DNA of 41,166 bases from Dinochytrium kinnereticum. Lineage: Eukaryota; Chytridiomycota; Chytridiomycetes; Chytridiales; Chytridiaceae. A program made the translations under genes and the position numbers. The stretch covers positions 1 through 41,166 of the forward strand of contig JADGJT010000201.1 in NCBI GenBank assembly GCA_027604005.1, read 5' to 3'. The notes beneath the pieces were generated by a model. That model was given only the letters and a program-made list of their open reading frames with translations. It was not told where the DNA came from and made no database searches. Below, one piece after another: positions 32,801 through 41,166 of the stretch (positions are counted from its first letter, which is position 1; each line of letters opens with the position of its first letter).

Positions 32801-35746
32801 AGCGAGACAAGAAACTTCATGTGGTTCAGAACCGCAAGTTCTGAAGATCCTCGCTTCCCCTTTTGCCTTGGCTCACGGCATAGTTCAACCTAAGCATGTT
32901 AACTGATGCTCGTAGTGGTTGCAAAAGGTACCCAATCCGATAGAGCCCTATAACAAACACCAAGTTTTCCTGAAACATATAGGTAGACATGAAACCATCT
33001 GAATGTGTCCACAATCTTCAAAACAACCAGTCGATTTGGTATTGATTTTAAGAGCCATAATGAAGTCTTCAAAAATTAGCGTAAAAAAAGGCGATGAAAT
33101 AACCTCGATCATGAAATCTTCAGAGTCCAAGGCTAAATATATCCACATTATCGTCACGTATTGTCGAGCATTTAAAAGAGATGAACCAACAGGAAGGCCA
33201 GCAATTTGACTCCTCCAATTTGTCCCACTAAGGCTGGAGGGTGAAAAAAAAAAACCCAGCCAACCAGTCAGTCAGTCAGTCAGTCAAAAAAAAAGGATAA
33301 AACTGATCACATAAAAGAAGATGGAACAGCATATAGTAAATGCCCTACACATTATTTTGGACAGTAAACGAGACGACTTGATTATGCAACCAGAGGCAGG
33401 TGGAAGACTTATTGTATTGACTCATAGATCCGAATTTCGGTTTGAAGTCAATCTCGAGGCTTCGGAGCCTGTCAGAATTACAATTTGAGACAGGCTGAGA
33501 CAGTGACGTATCTAATGAGCCGTTCTTAAACATGTAAGGGAGAAGTTCCATAATGATCTCTCGCGCTCTCGCCAGTTCTTTTTCTTCTAATAATATTACA
33601 AATAAGCCACTCAAGAAACATACCATTAGACAGGTCAAAGTAATTGGCAAGAATGGAGTTTCTGCTATTTAAATTGTTTAAAGAATAGCCTAAAACTGGG
33701 AGCTCAGATAAAAAGCGCAAATAGACGTCTAAGTTCTAAAAAACATTAGCCATTCAGGATAGTGCATGATCAAATACCTTTGAATGCATAGGGTAATCGA
33801 CACCACGAGCGATGAGTCGTTGAATCAGTCTGCTGTAGCTAAACTTAGAGACTGTAACAAACGAGCTATACAGCAGCACAAGTCTTTGAAATGCTTTTTT
33901 CGTCAGCGCTAACTTATAACCAAGCATTACCGTCCCCGCCTGGCAATTCCGAGTTTAGGAGGTCGTCCAATATTGCCTGTAGTATTTGATGACTGTCCGA
34001 GCCTTCGGAAGACAGGATTTTGTGAATTAAACCCTGAGCTAAAGATCGCTTTTCAAGGCATATCCTCTTAGAAGTGATTGCCCAATTCATAATTGACTTT
34101 ATCAATGTAATAACTTGAAAACTGCCATAATCTGCTTTTATCTTCGATTCCAAAGAGGATAGGGTATCTGAGTGCTCATTCCCATACAAAAGCTAAGGTA
34201 TTTAGTAGATTGAAATAGATATTGCAAACATTGAGAATAAATGAGTTAAGAAGGTCGGAAATCGTGTTATCTAACGACGAGGGATGGCTCTCGAATTTGG
34301 GGTCCTGAAATTTATAGCCTTAGTTTTACTGTGGTTCCGGGACTTACCTCGTTTTGGTTTAAGATATCGGAATCAATAGAGCTTCGTAAGGTTGGTGTAA
34401 TAATATTGCTGGGATCACCAACAATAATATCCTACTGCTTTCAATACCTATTATATCGCCTTCAAAAATACAAACCTTTGTAATTTGACGTATATAATTC
34501 TGTTGGAGTAAAGATCCTTCCAAGCTTTCCGGCAGTCCTTTCAACTAATACTAATTAGGTAATGCTTTATATTGACTTCGAAAGAGACAGGTGTCTAATA
34601 AGTACCTTTTTTAGCTTGGAAGTCGAAATATCTAGCAGATGACGGATAAGAGCGCGGGACCGGGAGACTTCGGGGGATAAAAAAGTCATAAGCGGCATAA
34701 GCATATTTGTCTGCAAAGACTTAGGAATCTTTAAAACCAATACAATGTCACCTGATCGAAATTTGCTTTCCTTAACTCTGTCAATGACCACATCAAAAAG
34801 CTTTTCTGATCGATCATGCCTTCGTCAAAAAGCCACTTTGCCAAAGAAAGACTATACTATTAAAAAATATCTAGGGTGATAGTTGAACCTATAACGCCAT
34901 TTCCGTACTAACTCCCTCTTAACATCTGATTTCTTTGCATTTGAAGCGGATGTACGACTACAGATGGTTGTTAGCTGCTCCTGCAGCATTTGCTGAATCG
35001 CCCGTGTCCACTCTCTTATCTTATCGGTCACATCCATCCTCTAAAGCAGATTCAGAAGCACATTTTCCCCCGATTCATTACCTCATTGAACCAAAGTAGC
35101 TTTAGGAGCCAAGAGGCCTTGGTTTTCGGCACATTGTTTCGTATGAAATCCGAGAAAATATCATTTTTTATCCTTTAAGAGTTAGATTATGGTAAGCAGA
35201 ATCCAACTACTTTGGATCGAGATAGTTCTGCTGACATAGTCGTCGCATGGAATCCGACGAGCTGATTTGCTTTAAAATCTCATCTTTTGATAATGAGCTC
35301 CGATAAGTAATCTTAGGTCGCGACCGCCTGAAACTTTTAAATAAGTCCGAAGCCATAGCTCTTACGTAACAGCCCGGGTATCTCTAGATCTTTTCGAAAG
35401 ACTCAATAGGTTCCTTTTGATAGAGGTGATGATGCTTTGGTCCAGAAGCTGTTCACCGAATATTTCAATAGCCGAGAGGGTCTCGTTCCGTTCGTTCTTC
35501 AAGGCCAATGGTGAGGTTACTCTGAAAAGCCGCATGCATACCTGGAGATACGCAGCAGGAATAAGTCCAGATCGCACCGCAGATTCTGTGAGTTTATCTT
35601 CCTCTTGGTCAAGCGTTTGAGGTAGAACATCCGCATGGCCTGCAATCAACTTAATTTGGTCGTTTTCACATAAACATATTACCAAGCTTCAAGTCATCTC
35701 TGAGCAAGCGCTCGGCTGGAATGGGCAAGGAGTACTTCCTCAGCAT
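29836..35746 (-). CDS. MED12: MED12 (Srb8), Mediator kinase-module subunit
   Basis: MED12 activates the CDK8-cyclin C kinase in the dissociable Mediator module and controls RNA polymerase II. The model has 26 exons and about 1,555 residues. The first exons are 35746-35683, 35639-35366, 35327-35211, 35172-35082, 35040-34889, 34851-34752 and 34710-34606. The N-terminal Med12 signature is VLPQTLDQEEDKLTESAVRS. Next come IFSDFIRNNVPKTKASWLLK, WTRAIQQMLQEQL and SLAKWLFDEGMIDQKSFLMW, which match the family order. The LCEWAV-type region includes KFSYSRLIQRLIARGVDYP, EEKELARAREIIMELLPYMF and RALSDWVELCRE. The largest exon is 32001-31066; the last is 30408-29836. Most introns in the 5' half are 37-44 nt. 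The junction between 33391 and 33227 is uncertain because two acceptors (33233 or 33227) keep the frame. The gene was recognised by overall domain order; the C-terminal third is poorly conserved. Confidence 0.85.
33265..33285. repeat. Tetranucleotide (CAGT)n microsatellite in a MED12 intron
   Basis: Five tandem CAGT units lie next to A-runs inside the longest MED12 intron (about 33,228-33,390). It lies outside the coding sequence and is probably a neutral simple repeat that could vary in length between strains. Confidence 0.85.
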
Positions 35747-35979
35747 CTCAATGGCATGGTTCGGGGGTTTGTCAATTTTGAGTCAAATTCGTATGGGAAA
35801 AGGCTCGAGTTATGGTTCGAACGTTGTTTTTATTTAATAGCTTTACGCTCGTAAGGCTTAGAATCTGCGGCGGTCAATCGGGCAATCTGGCAATCATTTC
35901 CTGGTTATAGACATTTTACAACGAAAAAAACGAGTGATTTCGTCGACCTGTGCACCTTTGCTCCACTCTATACCATACC
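35747..35979. promoter_or_regulatory. Divergent promoter region, MED12 and small unknown gene
   Basis: This spacer of 233 bp separates the two divergent start codons. No TATA box stands out. A TTTATTTAATAG stretch lies near 35828-35840. Confidence 0.4.
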
Positions 35980-36744
35980 ATGTCCTACTTCTTATGTGAC
36001 AGACCCGATTCCGCAGCGAGGCTCAAAAGGAATGGTGAGCGTAATTCCTGCTTTCAGGTTGCCAGACGGAATTCAGGATGTCTTAATCCCAATATTTGGA
36101 GCCCTAAAAGTCGACATATATTACATCATATACAGGCAAACGGTTCGATAATGGCCGTCCAAATCACAAGGAGTCTGAGCAGATCTGGGCAGACCAAAGC
36201 TCTCCCTTGCCTCCCAACCATTTCTCTACAACAAACAAGGCGGATTTTACAGTCCCCAAACTGGATCCCAGAGCAAAGGCTCAGCGTCCTATTCGGGCAG
36301 GAACTTGGGGTGCTGGGGAGGATCATATTACCTTTCTTCAGTTTCAGGATGCTGATTTGATTTTTCGGAGGTGCATGTCTCTGCCTCAACGGGATGTTCT
36401 TGAAGCTCGCGACAAGTTAGTTTCTTACTTGTATTTCATGGCGGAGATATCTTTTTTTTTTCCTTTCCTTGGCTTTCTCCCTTTTTTTTAATAGTTCTCC
36501 TGCCTTTAGACGACAGCCTGTTCTCTCAACTCATCATCAGGACTTTACTGGAGACGGCTTTGAGGTCAAAAAGTCGCCTTGGGATGGTTCCGTTCCCGCC
36601 GGAAGGCCTTCTCCTAAGGTAGATGCAAATATCATAGACTCAAAACTGAAGCAAAGCACCACCAAAATCAAACAGCGAGAGTCGCCACCAGAGGTAGTTT
36701 CAGAGTCCCTAGCCGCCATATTGGCTAAATATCGTGCTCGCTAA
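35980..36744 (+). CDS. Unrecognised 194-residue protein
   Basis: Three exons (35980-36034, 36136-36415, 36495-36744) join in phase to give 194 residues beginning MSYFLCDRPDSAARLKRNGK. I do not recognise the family. The protein is hydrophilic and basic, with no signal peptide or membrane segment. The middle has NHFSTTNKADFTVPKLDPRA, then AGTWGAGEDHITFLQFQDAD and LIFRRCMSLPQRDVLEARD. The C-terminus is Lys/Ser-rich and ends SESLAAILAKYRAR. The STTxxxDF-like string and short Pro-containing blocks recall small axonemal microtubule-inner proteins, which would suit a flagellated fungus, but the resemblance is weak and no assignment is made. The ORF and splicing look real: three exons with good donors and acceptors and a poly(A) signal. 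It is divergent from MED12 and convergent with RidA (69 bp). Confidence 0.75.
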
Positions 36745-36767
36745 AAGAATTCTCCCATCCATGTACA

Positions 36768-36773
36768 AATAAA
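36768..36773 (+). terminator. Poly(A) signal of the 194-residue gene
   Basis: AATAAA lies 24 nt after the stop codon in the very short (69-bp) convergent spacer with RidA, so the two transcripts must end close together or overlap. Confidence 0.5.
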
Positions 36774-36813
36774 ACACCCTTTTTAGCTTCATTCCCATAC
36801 ATTTGAGATAGAT

Positions 36814-37372
36814 TTACTTGATGAGGGCCACGCACTCAATTTCAACCAAGACATCACGAGGAAGTCGCGCAACCTCCACGGCAGACCGTGCGGGTCTTGC
36901 ATCACCAAAAGCTTCAGAGTAGACCTCGTTCATCTTGGCAAAGTCATTCATGTTCTTTTGTATGTGACAAAAAAAAGCCAAAAGCAAGGGTTAACGATAA
37001 GCCGCGCATATAAAAGCCCTTAAAAACATGAGCTTTGGGCCAACCTTGAGGAAAACAGTAGTCTTCACAACACGATCAAACGACGATCCACCCGCCTCTA
37101 CAACCGCCCTCAAGTTTTTCAAAGCCTGAGCAGTCTGAGCTTGAATCTCAGTCCCCACAACCTCCATGGTGGCAGGGTCAAAAGGAACCTGTCCTGCAGT
37201 GTAAAGGAACCCATTGGCCGCGATAGCCTGAGAATAAGGTCCTTTTCAAAGAAGAAAACCCGCGAAAGAAAACGTCCGTCATCAGAATTTGATATACCGG
37301 GGTGGAAAGACGCATGCATGCCTTACCGATAGCCTTGGGAGCGAGCTCGGTGAAGATGTGACGGATGGACAT
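36814..37372 (-). CDS. RidA/YjgF/YER057c family enamine/imine deaminase
   Basis: RidA proteins hydrolyse reactive 2-aminoacrylate-type enamines/imines released by PLP enzymes. The predicted protein is 127 residues from three exons (37372-37327, 37241-37045, 36954-36814), the usual family length. The conserved elements are [20 protein letters not shown] with the active-site Tyr18, [29 protein letters not shown], and the end block [20 protein letters not shown] with Arg104 and Glu119. No long N-terminal targeting sequence is present, so it is probably cytosolic (HMF1-like), although fungi also have a mitochondrial paralogue. The acceptor at 37242 was chosen because it restores the invariant GPYSQ; the next AG downstream would delete it. 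The ATG is only 29 nt after the stop codon of the pseudouridine synthase on the same strand. Confidence 0.95.
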
Positions 37373-37401
37373 ATTATTGGATTTCAAAGTAAGAATAAAT
37401 T

Positions 37402-39230
37402 TTATTTGAGGACTTGCCGAGATGGGAGCGGGATGCCCATGCTCTGACACGTCTTTTCAAAATGAGAGGGCACTGGAGCTTCGATTGTAAGGTCCTTTGA
37501 TGGGCCAAACCAATTCTTCAAATTTGAAATATTAGAATAAAAAAATGGAGAAATAATGTGATGTTTACGCAAGACAACGAACGCCATACCTTTAATGACA
37601 GCCGTTGCAGGTGGAGATGCATCGACACTCGCTTAATATTCGGAAAGGCCGCCTAAGAATAAAACTATAAATACATACTTTTCTCAGCGTCAATTTTTAC
37701 CGTCAGTATCTTGGGGCACCCCACCCCATATTTGTAATCACCCAGAATAGGTGCTATATCATCATCAGCAAACAAATCCCCTCAAAAAAAAAAACAAAAA
37801 ATACCATTCAAAATCTCTGAGCAATGGAGTCTCAGTTGATGCTTTCTGCCAGTCTTCGGCTCAAGCTCTAATAAGGCCACCTTAAACAGATTCTTAGCAT
37901 CAATATTAGTGAATAGTGAACTTACATGTCGCTTCTGGGAAAGAACCCGAAAATTCGTGACAGCTTTTTTAATTCCTTGCTCCATTATCCCTTGCTGCAC
38001 TTTAATGTTATCGGTACGGTCTAAGGATGTCGTAGTCAGAACCCAAGATCGCGTTGAAATACAAAAAAAGGATACGCACGCCACTCCGTTATGCTGATCT
38101 TCTCATTAGGAGATACTCCATGCTGCACAATCCCAGTTTCAATTAATCCCGACTCTCTCTCAATGGTACCATAAGCAAGCGCCAAGTACTAATTAAAAGG
38201 TTGGTCGAGCCATAAATGACGCGAAATGCTTACTGTTTTCGTTACATCTTCGCCGTTTTCAAATATTTTCCCTACTTTCACGGCGGCATCTTTTGTTCGG
38301 GCGAGTATTAGAGCGCCAGTTGTGCCCTGAGAAATAAGCGAAAGGCAATTCTGATGAAACTATAAAAGTACCTTATCCAGACGGTGGACTAGTCGGGGGG
38401 TTTCGGTGGACTGGAATTTAAGCTCTAAAAATGGCATTAGCGTTTTTAAACACAGTAAGCCAAAAATTACTTACCCGGGAGTATTTGATCGATATGTAGC
38501 TTCATTTTTGAGCCGCCTAATCCAAGAGAAAAAAGGAAAGACCAAAAAATCATTTTACGGAATAACAAATATTCACAATCAAACAATGAAATCCATGGCC
38601 TACCTTGACATGGAACTCCAGAAGGTTTATTAATTATCAGAATGTGTTGGTCTTTGTACAGTATGTGTTTTTTAATGCTCTTTGAAAGAATAAAAATGGG
38701 ACCATACGAGAAAGCCAAAAAAAAAAAAAAAAACGACAAATAAGGCTAATTCTTCAAACCTCTGTAAGATCATGCAGCGATTCTTCATGCAATGATTCAC
38801 CTTCAGGTGTGTTTGCCAATGGTTTCTTGGTCGGTATAAGGACTCGCACCATGTCACCAGCATGAAGCAGATCTTCAGGCCTGGTTCTCATCATTCGAGC
38901 ATGAAGTGCACCAGAAACTTGAACCTCCCCATTCAACTAGAAGAAATTCCAGAGAATAGTTAAAATGACGGAAAAAAGGACGCTTCAGCAATAAAAATAA
39001 GACAAAATCCAACTAACGATTTTTAATCTCGCAAACGACCTTCTAACCCCCGAAACCTTTGAAACAAACGTATCGAGCCTTGTCCTATTCAGATCATCAT
39101 CCACCTTAAACACCTTCTCCACCGGCGGTAGCTGTTCATTCGTTTCCTTCTTCGCCCTACCCCCTTTAAACCCCCGTGCCAGTCGCATGCAGCCCACATT
39201 TGCATTCTTCACAAACCTGAACATTTTCAT
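37402..39230 (-). CDS. RluA-type RNA pseudouridine synthase, probably mitochondrial
   Basis: This enzyme converts uridine to pseudouridine in RNA. The predicted protein is 391 residues from twelve exons: 39230-39018, 38936-38760, 38679-38604, 38516-38475, 38424-38372, 38326-38234, 38188-38080, 38020-37926, 37892-37805, 37753-37701, 37652-37590 and 37515-37402. An Arg/Lys-rich, acid-free N-terminus (MKMFRFVKNANVGCMRLARG) suggests mitochondrial import. An S4-like segment follows (about residues 50-110; LNGEVQVSGALHARM). The catalytic domain has YKDQHILIINKPSGVPCQGG, then PRLVHRLDKGTTGALILART with the catalytic Asp186, and PKTGRKHQLRLHCSEILNGA followed by PILGDYKYG. The family is certain. Whether it corresponds to RPUSD3/4 or another mitochondrial rRNA/mRNA enzyme cannot be told from sequence alone. 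Confidence 0.92.
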
Positions 39231-39316
39231 GGTGCGACAATAGGCTTTTGACAAATCCTCACCCAAAAATAAATTCTGACAGGCTCAACTCCGCAATACT
39301 AGCAAACAAGTCAGCC
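39231..39316. promoter_or_regulatory. 86-bp divergent spacer, pseudouridine synthase and ZC2HC1 genes
   Basis: Only 86 bp separate the two divergent start codons, so both core promoters and 5' UTRs must fit here or reach into the neighbouring gene. No TATA box is visible. Confidence 0.45.
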
Positions 39317-41018
39317 ATGGACGTTGGCGGTGAATACCCTCGGGACGCTTACCGTCGATCACCTCGTGGGTTTAAGATGGAGCAAGCTTCATTGGAGAGT
39401 TTGACGTCTCCGCAGTCTTCAAAGCTTTGTTTGGTGTGTGGGCAGAATTTCAATAAGGCCAGCTTTCCGATTCATCATCGATCGTAAGTGTTCTCTTCTT
39501 CCTTTTCACAAAACCACCGTCTCCCTTAACACAACCATTCAACCTAAAACGTTGAAGATGTATGAGAAAGTCAGTAAAACGCCAATCACCCAGCAGACCC
39601 ACAGTCTCGTTGACAACGACAACGATCGGTAACGAGCAGATTCGGCCGTTAAAGAGCTTTCAACAGGCTCTTGACTCCGCCTCTCACCAACAACGAACTG
39701 CAACCATCGTCACAAGAAGGCTCAACGAAGTCCCCATGCACGATCTCTCTGGCTCATCAACCTCGCTTCACTCTTCCCACAACACCTTATCATCAAATTT
39801 AAAGAAAGCATCGGAAGCCGCCGAATCCCACCAACAACCTCCGCGTCGAGTAGTTCGTCGAGCAGGTCCCACTTCTTCGCAAAGCCGTCGACAGGATGAT
39901 AAGAGAGGGCATGAAGATGATATGGGTGGCGGTGGAGGGGGGGATCATAGGTCTGGTCAGTCGTTTGTGACGGCTTCGTTGGAGGAATTGCCGAGAGATA
40001 GAGGCTATGATTCGCCTGAACCCCCGCCGGCTCAGTATCCTATTGATTTAGTAGAGGACGGGGATGCGGAAAACTTTGAGGAGATGGAGAGGTTACCTTG
40101 TCCTCACTGTGGGAGGAAGTTTTTGGGTGAGGATCGATTGGTAAGTGGTAGTTTTCTCTCACTTGATTATTTTATACATTTTTTTTTCTTTTCAAGTGTT
40201 AGAAATATAATCAACTTCGTTTGCTTGTCGTTGTCTACTTTTTTTGTTGTTTTATCCTGTTTATTTCTTCGTTGCTGGCAATAGCAAATTTACCCCTTTT
40301 CTTAACAGGACAAACATGCTACAGCATGTTCAAAATTAAAAGCGAGAAAAATATTCGATGCGGCAAAGGCAAGGACAAAGGGAACCGAGCTCGAACAATA
40401 CGCAAACCGAAAGCCAAAAGCCACCGATGACAAAAAAGGAAAGGTACAGATTAAAAAAAAATCTACAAACCCCACCTCACCTGCCCATATTCTCCCCTCC
40501 ACCCCTCTAACTCGCCGCAAAACCGGCAACGTCAAAACGGGAAAGGTACCAAAAAAAAGCATATACATATCCCCCTACCGCCCCCAATTCCACTGACAAA
40601 TCACCATTATGGTCTTCAACCCCAGAATCTAACTTTCTTTCTTCCAAAACAGGACCCACAAGGCGAGAAAACTCCCCTAAAACCGCAAAAATCCAGCTGG
40701 CGCGTCAAACACGACAACTTTATCAAGATGGTCCGTTCTAACCGCACGACTGATCCCGCCAAAAAAGCCGAACCAGTCACCTACGAACCCGACCCAGACC
40801 TCGTTCCATGCGACCACTGTGGGCGTCGATTCAATGAAGCGGCTGCTGAGCGACATATTCCAATCTGCGCGTCAAGCAAGCATCGGTCCAAATTGAAATT
40901 AGGCGGGTTCAGTAACCCCCAAGAGATTGTTGCTGGAGCGCCGGATGAGAGTTTGAGGAAAAGGATGTCGTTCAAACCTCCAGCCCCAAAGACAAAGAGT
41001 CCGGCCAAGCGAAAGTAG
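39317..41018 (+). CDS. ZC2HC1-family protein with three C2HC zinc fingers
   Basis: The predicted protein is 450 residues from four exons: 39317-39483, 39558-40140, 40309-40545 and 40653-41018. Three C-x2-C-x11/12-H-x3-C fingers are present: Cys38/Cys41/His53/Cys57 in LCLVCGQNFNKASFPIHHRS; Cys237/Cys240/His253/Cys257 in LPCPHCGRKFLGEDRLDKHA; and Cys382/Cys385/His397/Cys401 in VPCDHCGRRFNEAAAERHIP. The segment SSWRVKHDNFIKMVRSNR before the third finger is typical of ZC2HC1A/FAM164 proteins. The region between fingers 1 and 2 is Ser/Arg-rich and probably disordered. The biochemical role of the family is unknown; homologues are mostly found in flagellated eukaryotes. A donor-like GGAAAG/GTAC occurs twice, at 40443 and 40545. 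The longer exon was chosen because its frame is open, but the shorter form is also in phase and would give 416 residues. Confidence 0.88.
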
Positions 41019-41166
41019 TTTTGAAGTTGGACGAATGAGAAAAGAAAGGCTTAAATATTTATTAATAAAAAACAACGTGTAGTTTCCACTACCCTTTCGG
41101 TAGATTAAAGGAAGGAGGTGTGACCCCCCCTCAGGAATGTTACTTCCCAAACGCTGGGATGTCATC
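41019..41166. other. 3' flank of the ZC2HC1 gene
   Basis: The remaining 148 bp contain an AATAAA at 41065-41070 that suits the ZC2HC1 transcript, followed by a short C-run. A minus-strand frame is open to the window edge but has no recognisable content. Confidence 0.5.

Noticed and set aside
32933..33027. Suspected frameshift or sub-30-nt intron in MED12
   Set aside because: A 58-nt intron (32970-33027) and a 42-nt intron (32890-32931) restore the frame and give the conserved-looking ALSDWVELCRE block.
33265..33285. CAGT tandem repeat as a possible CRISPR or regulatory array
   Set aside because: It is a simple four-base microsatellite within an intron, with no spacers.
35522..35541. Apparent GT...AG intron in MED12 exon 2
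   Set aside because: Removing it breaks the frame; the uninterrupted reading continues in frame through the segment, so it was kept as coding.
1..41166. tRNA, rRNA and transposon genes
   Set aside because: No cloverleaf with GGTTCGA-type arm, no rRNA core and no transposase or reverse transcriptase motif was seen by eye; a covariance-model scan would settle the RNA genes.

Overview
The window looks like nuclear DNA of an early-diverging, flagellated (chytrid-like) fungus. Almost every gene is split by very short GT-AG introns, mostly 37-130 nt and many only 37-45 nt. The translation uses the standard code. The gene content combines fungal secreted proteins (fungalysin M36 protease, YHYH-domain proteins) with proteins expected in organisms that build centrioles and flagella (a three-finger C2HC zinc protein of the ZC2HC1 family and a giant coiled-coil scaffold). 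The assignment to chytrids is an inference from gene content and gene structure, not from a marker gene.

Layout. Positions 1-7850 hold a cluster of secreted-protein genes on the + strand: a complete five-exon fungalysin (1167-3604), then two tandem paralogous YHYH-domain genes (4433-5755 and 6287-7846). Each has a signal peptide and a clear TATA box, and the two YHYH proteins have a GPI-anchor-like C-terminus. Positions 8035-17043 hold five housekeeping genes on the - strand, read right to left: ASCC2 (ribosome-quality-control/ASC-1 complex), ALG3 (N-glycan mannosyltransferase), LTV1 (40S ribosome assembly) and PEX3 (peroxisome biogenesis). That is four genes plus short spacers; ASCC2 and ALG3 are only 48 nt apart. 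Positions 17348-27255 encode one giant coiled-coil protein of about 3,100 residues on the + strand. It has several dynein-light-chain (LC8)-type motifs and a four-copy C-terminal repeat that I do not recognise. It is divergent from ASCC2 across a 304-bp spacer.

Positions 27492-28277 hold a small complex I subunit (NDUFB3-like, - strand). A 1.5-kb low-complexity stretch with a 10-N assembly gap follows. Positions 29836-35746 hold a 26-exon gene for Mediator kinase-module subunit MED12 (- strand), divergent from a small unrecognised gene (35980-36744, +). Then come a RidA/YjgF enamine deaminase (36814-37372, -), an RluA-type pseudouridine synthase (37402-39230, -; 29 nt upstream of RidA), and the ZC2HC1-type zinc protein (39317-41018, +), whose start is 86 bp from the pseudouridine synthase start.

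The left cluster probably acts outside the cell or at its surface. The rest is a compact run of conserved cellular genes with no operon-like functional theme. I saw no rRNA, tRNA, CRISPR array, transposon or plasmid feature. Exon coordinates were derived by hand from reading-frame continuity and splice signals; boundaries may be off by a base or two where stated.
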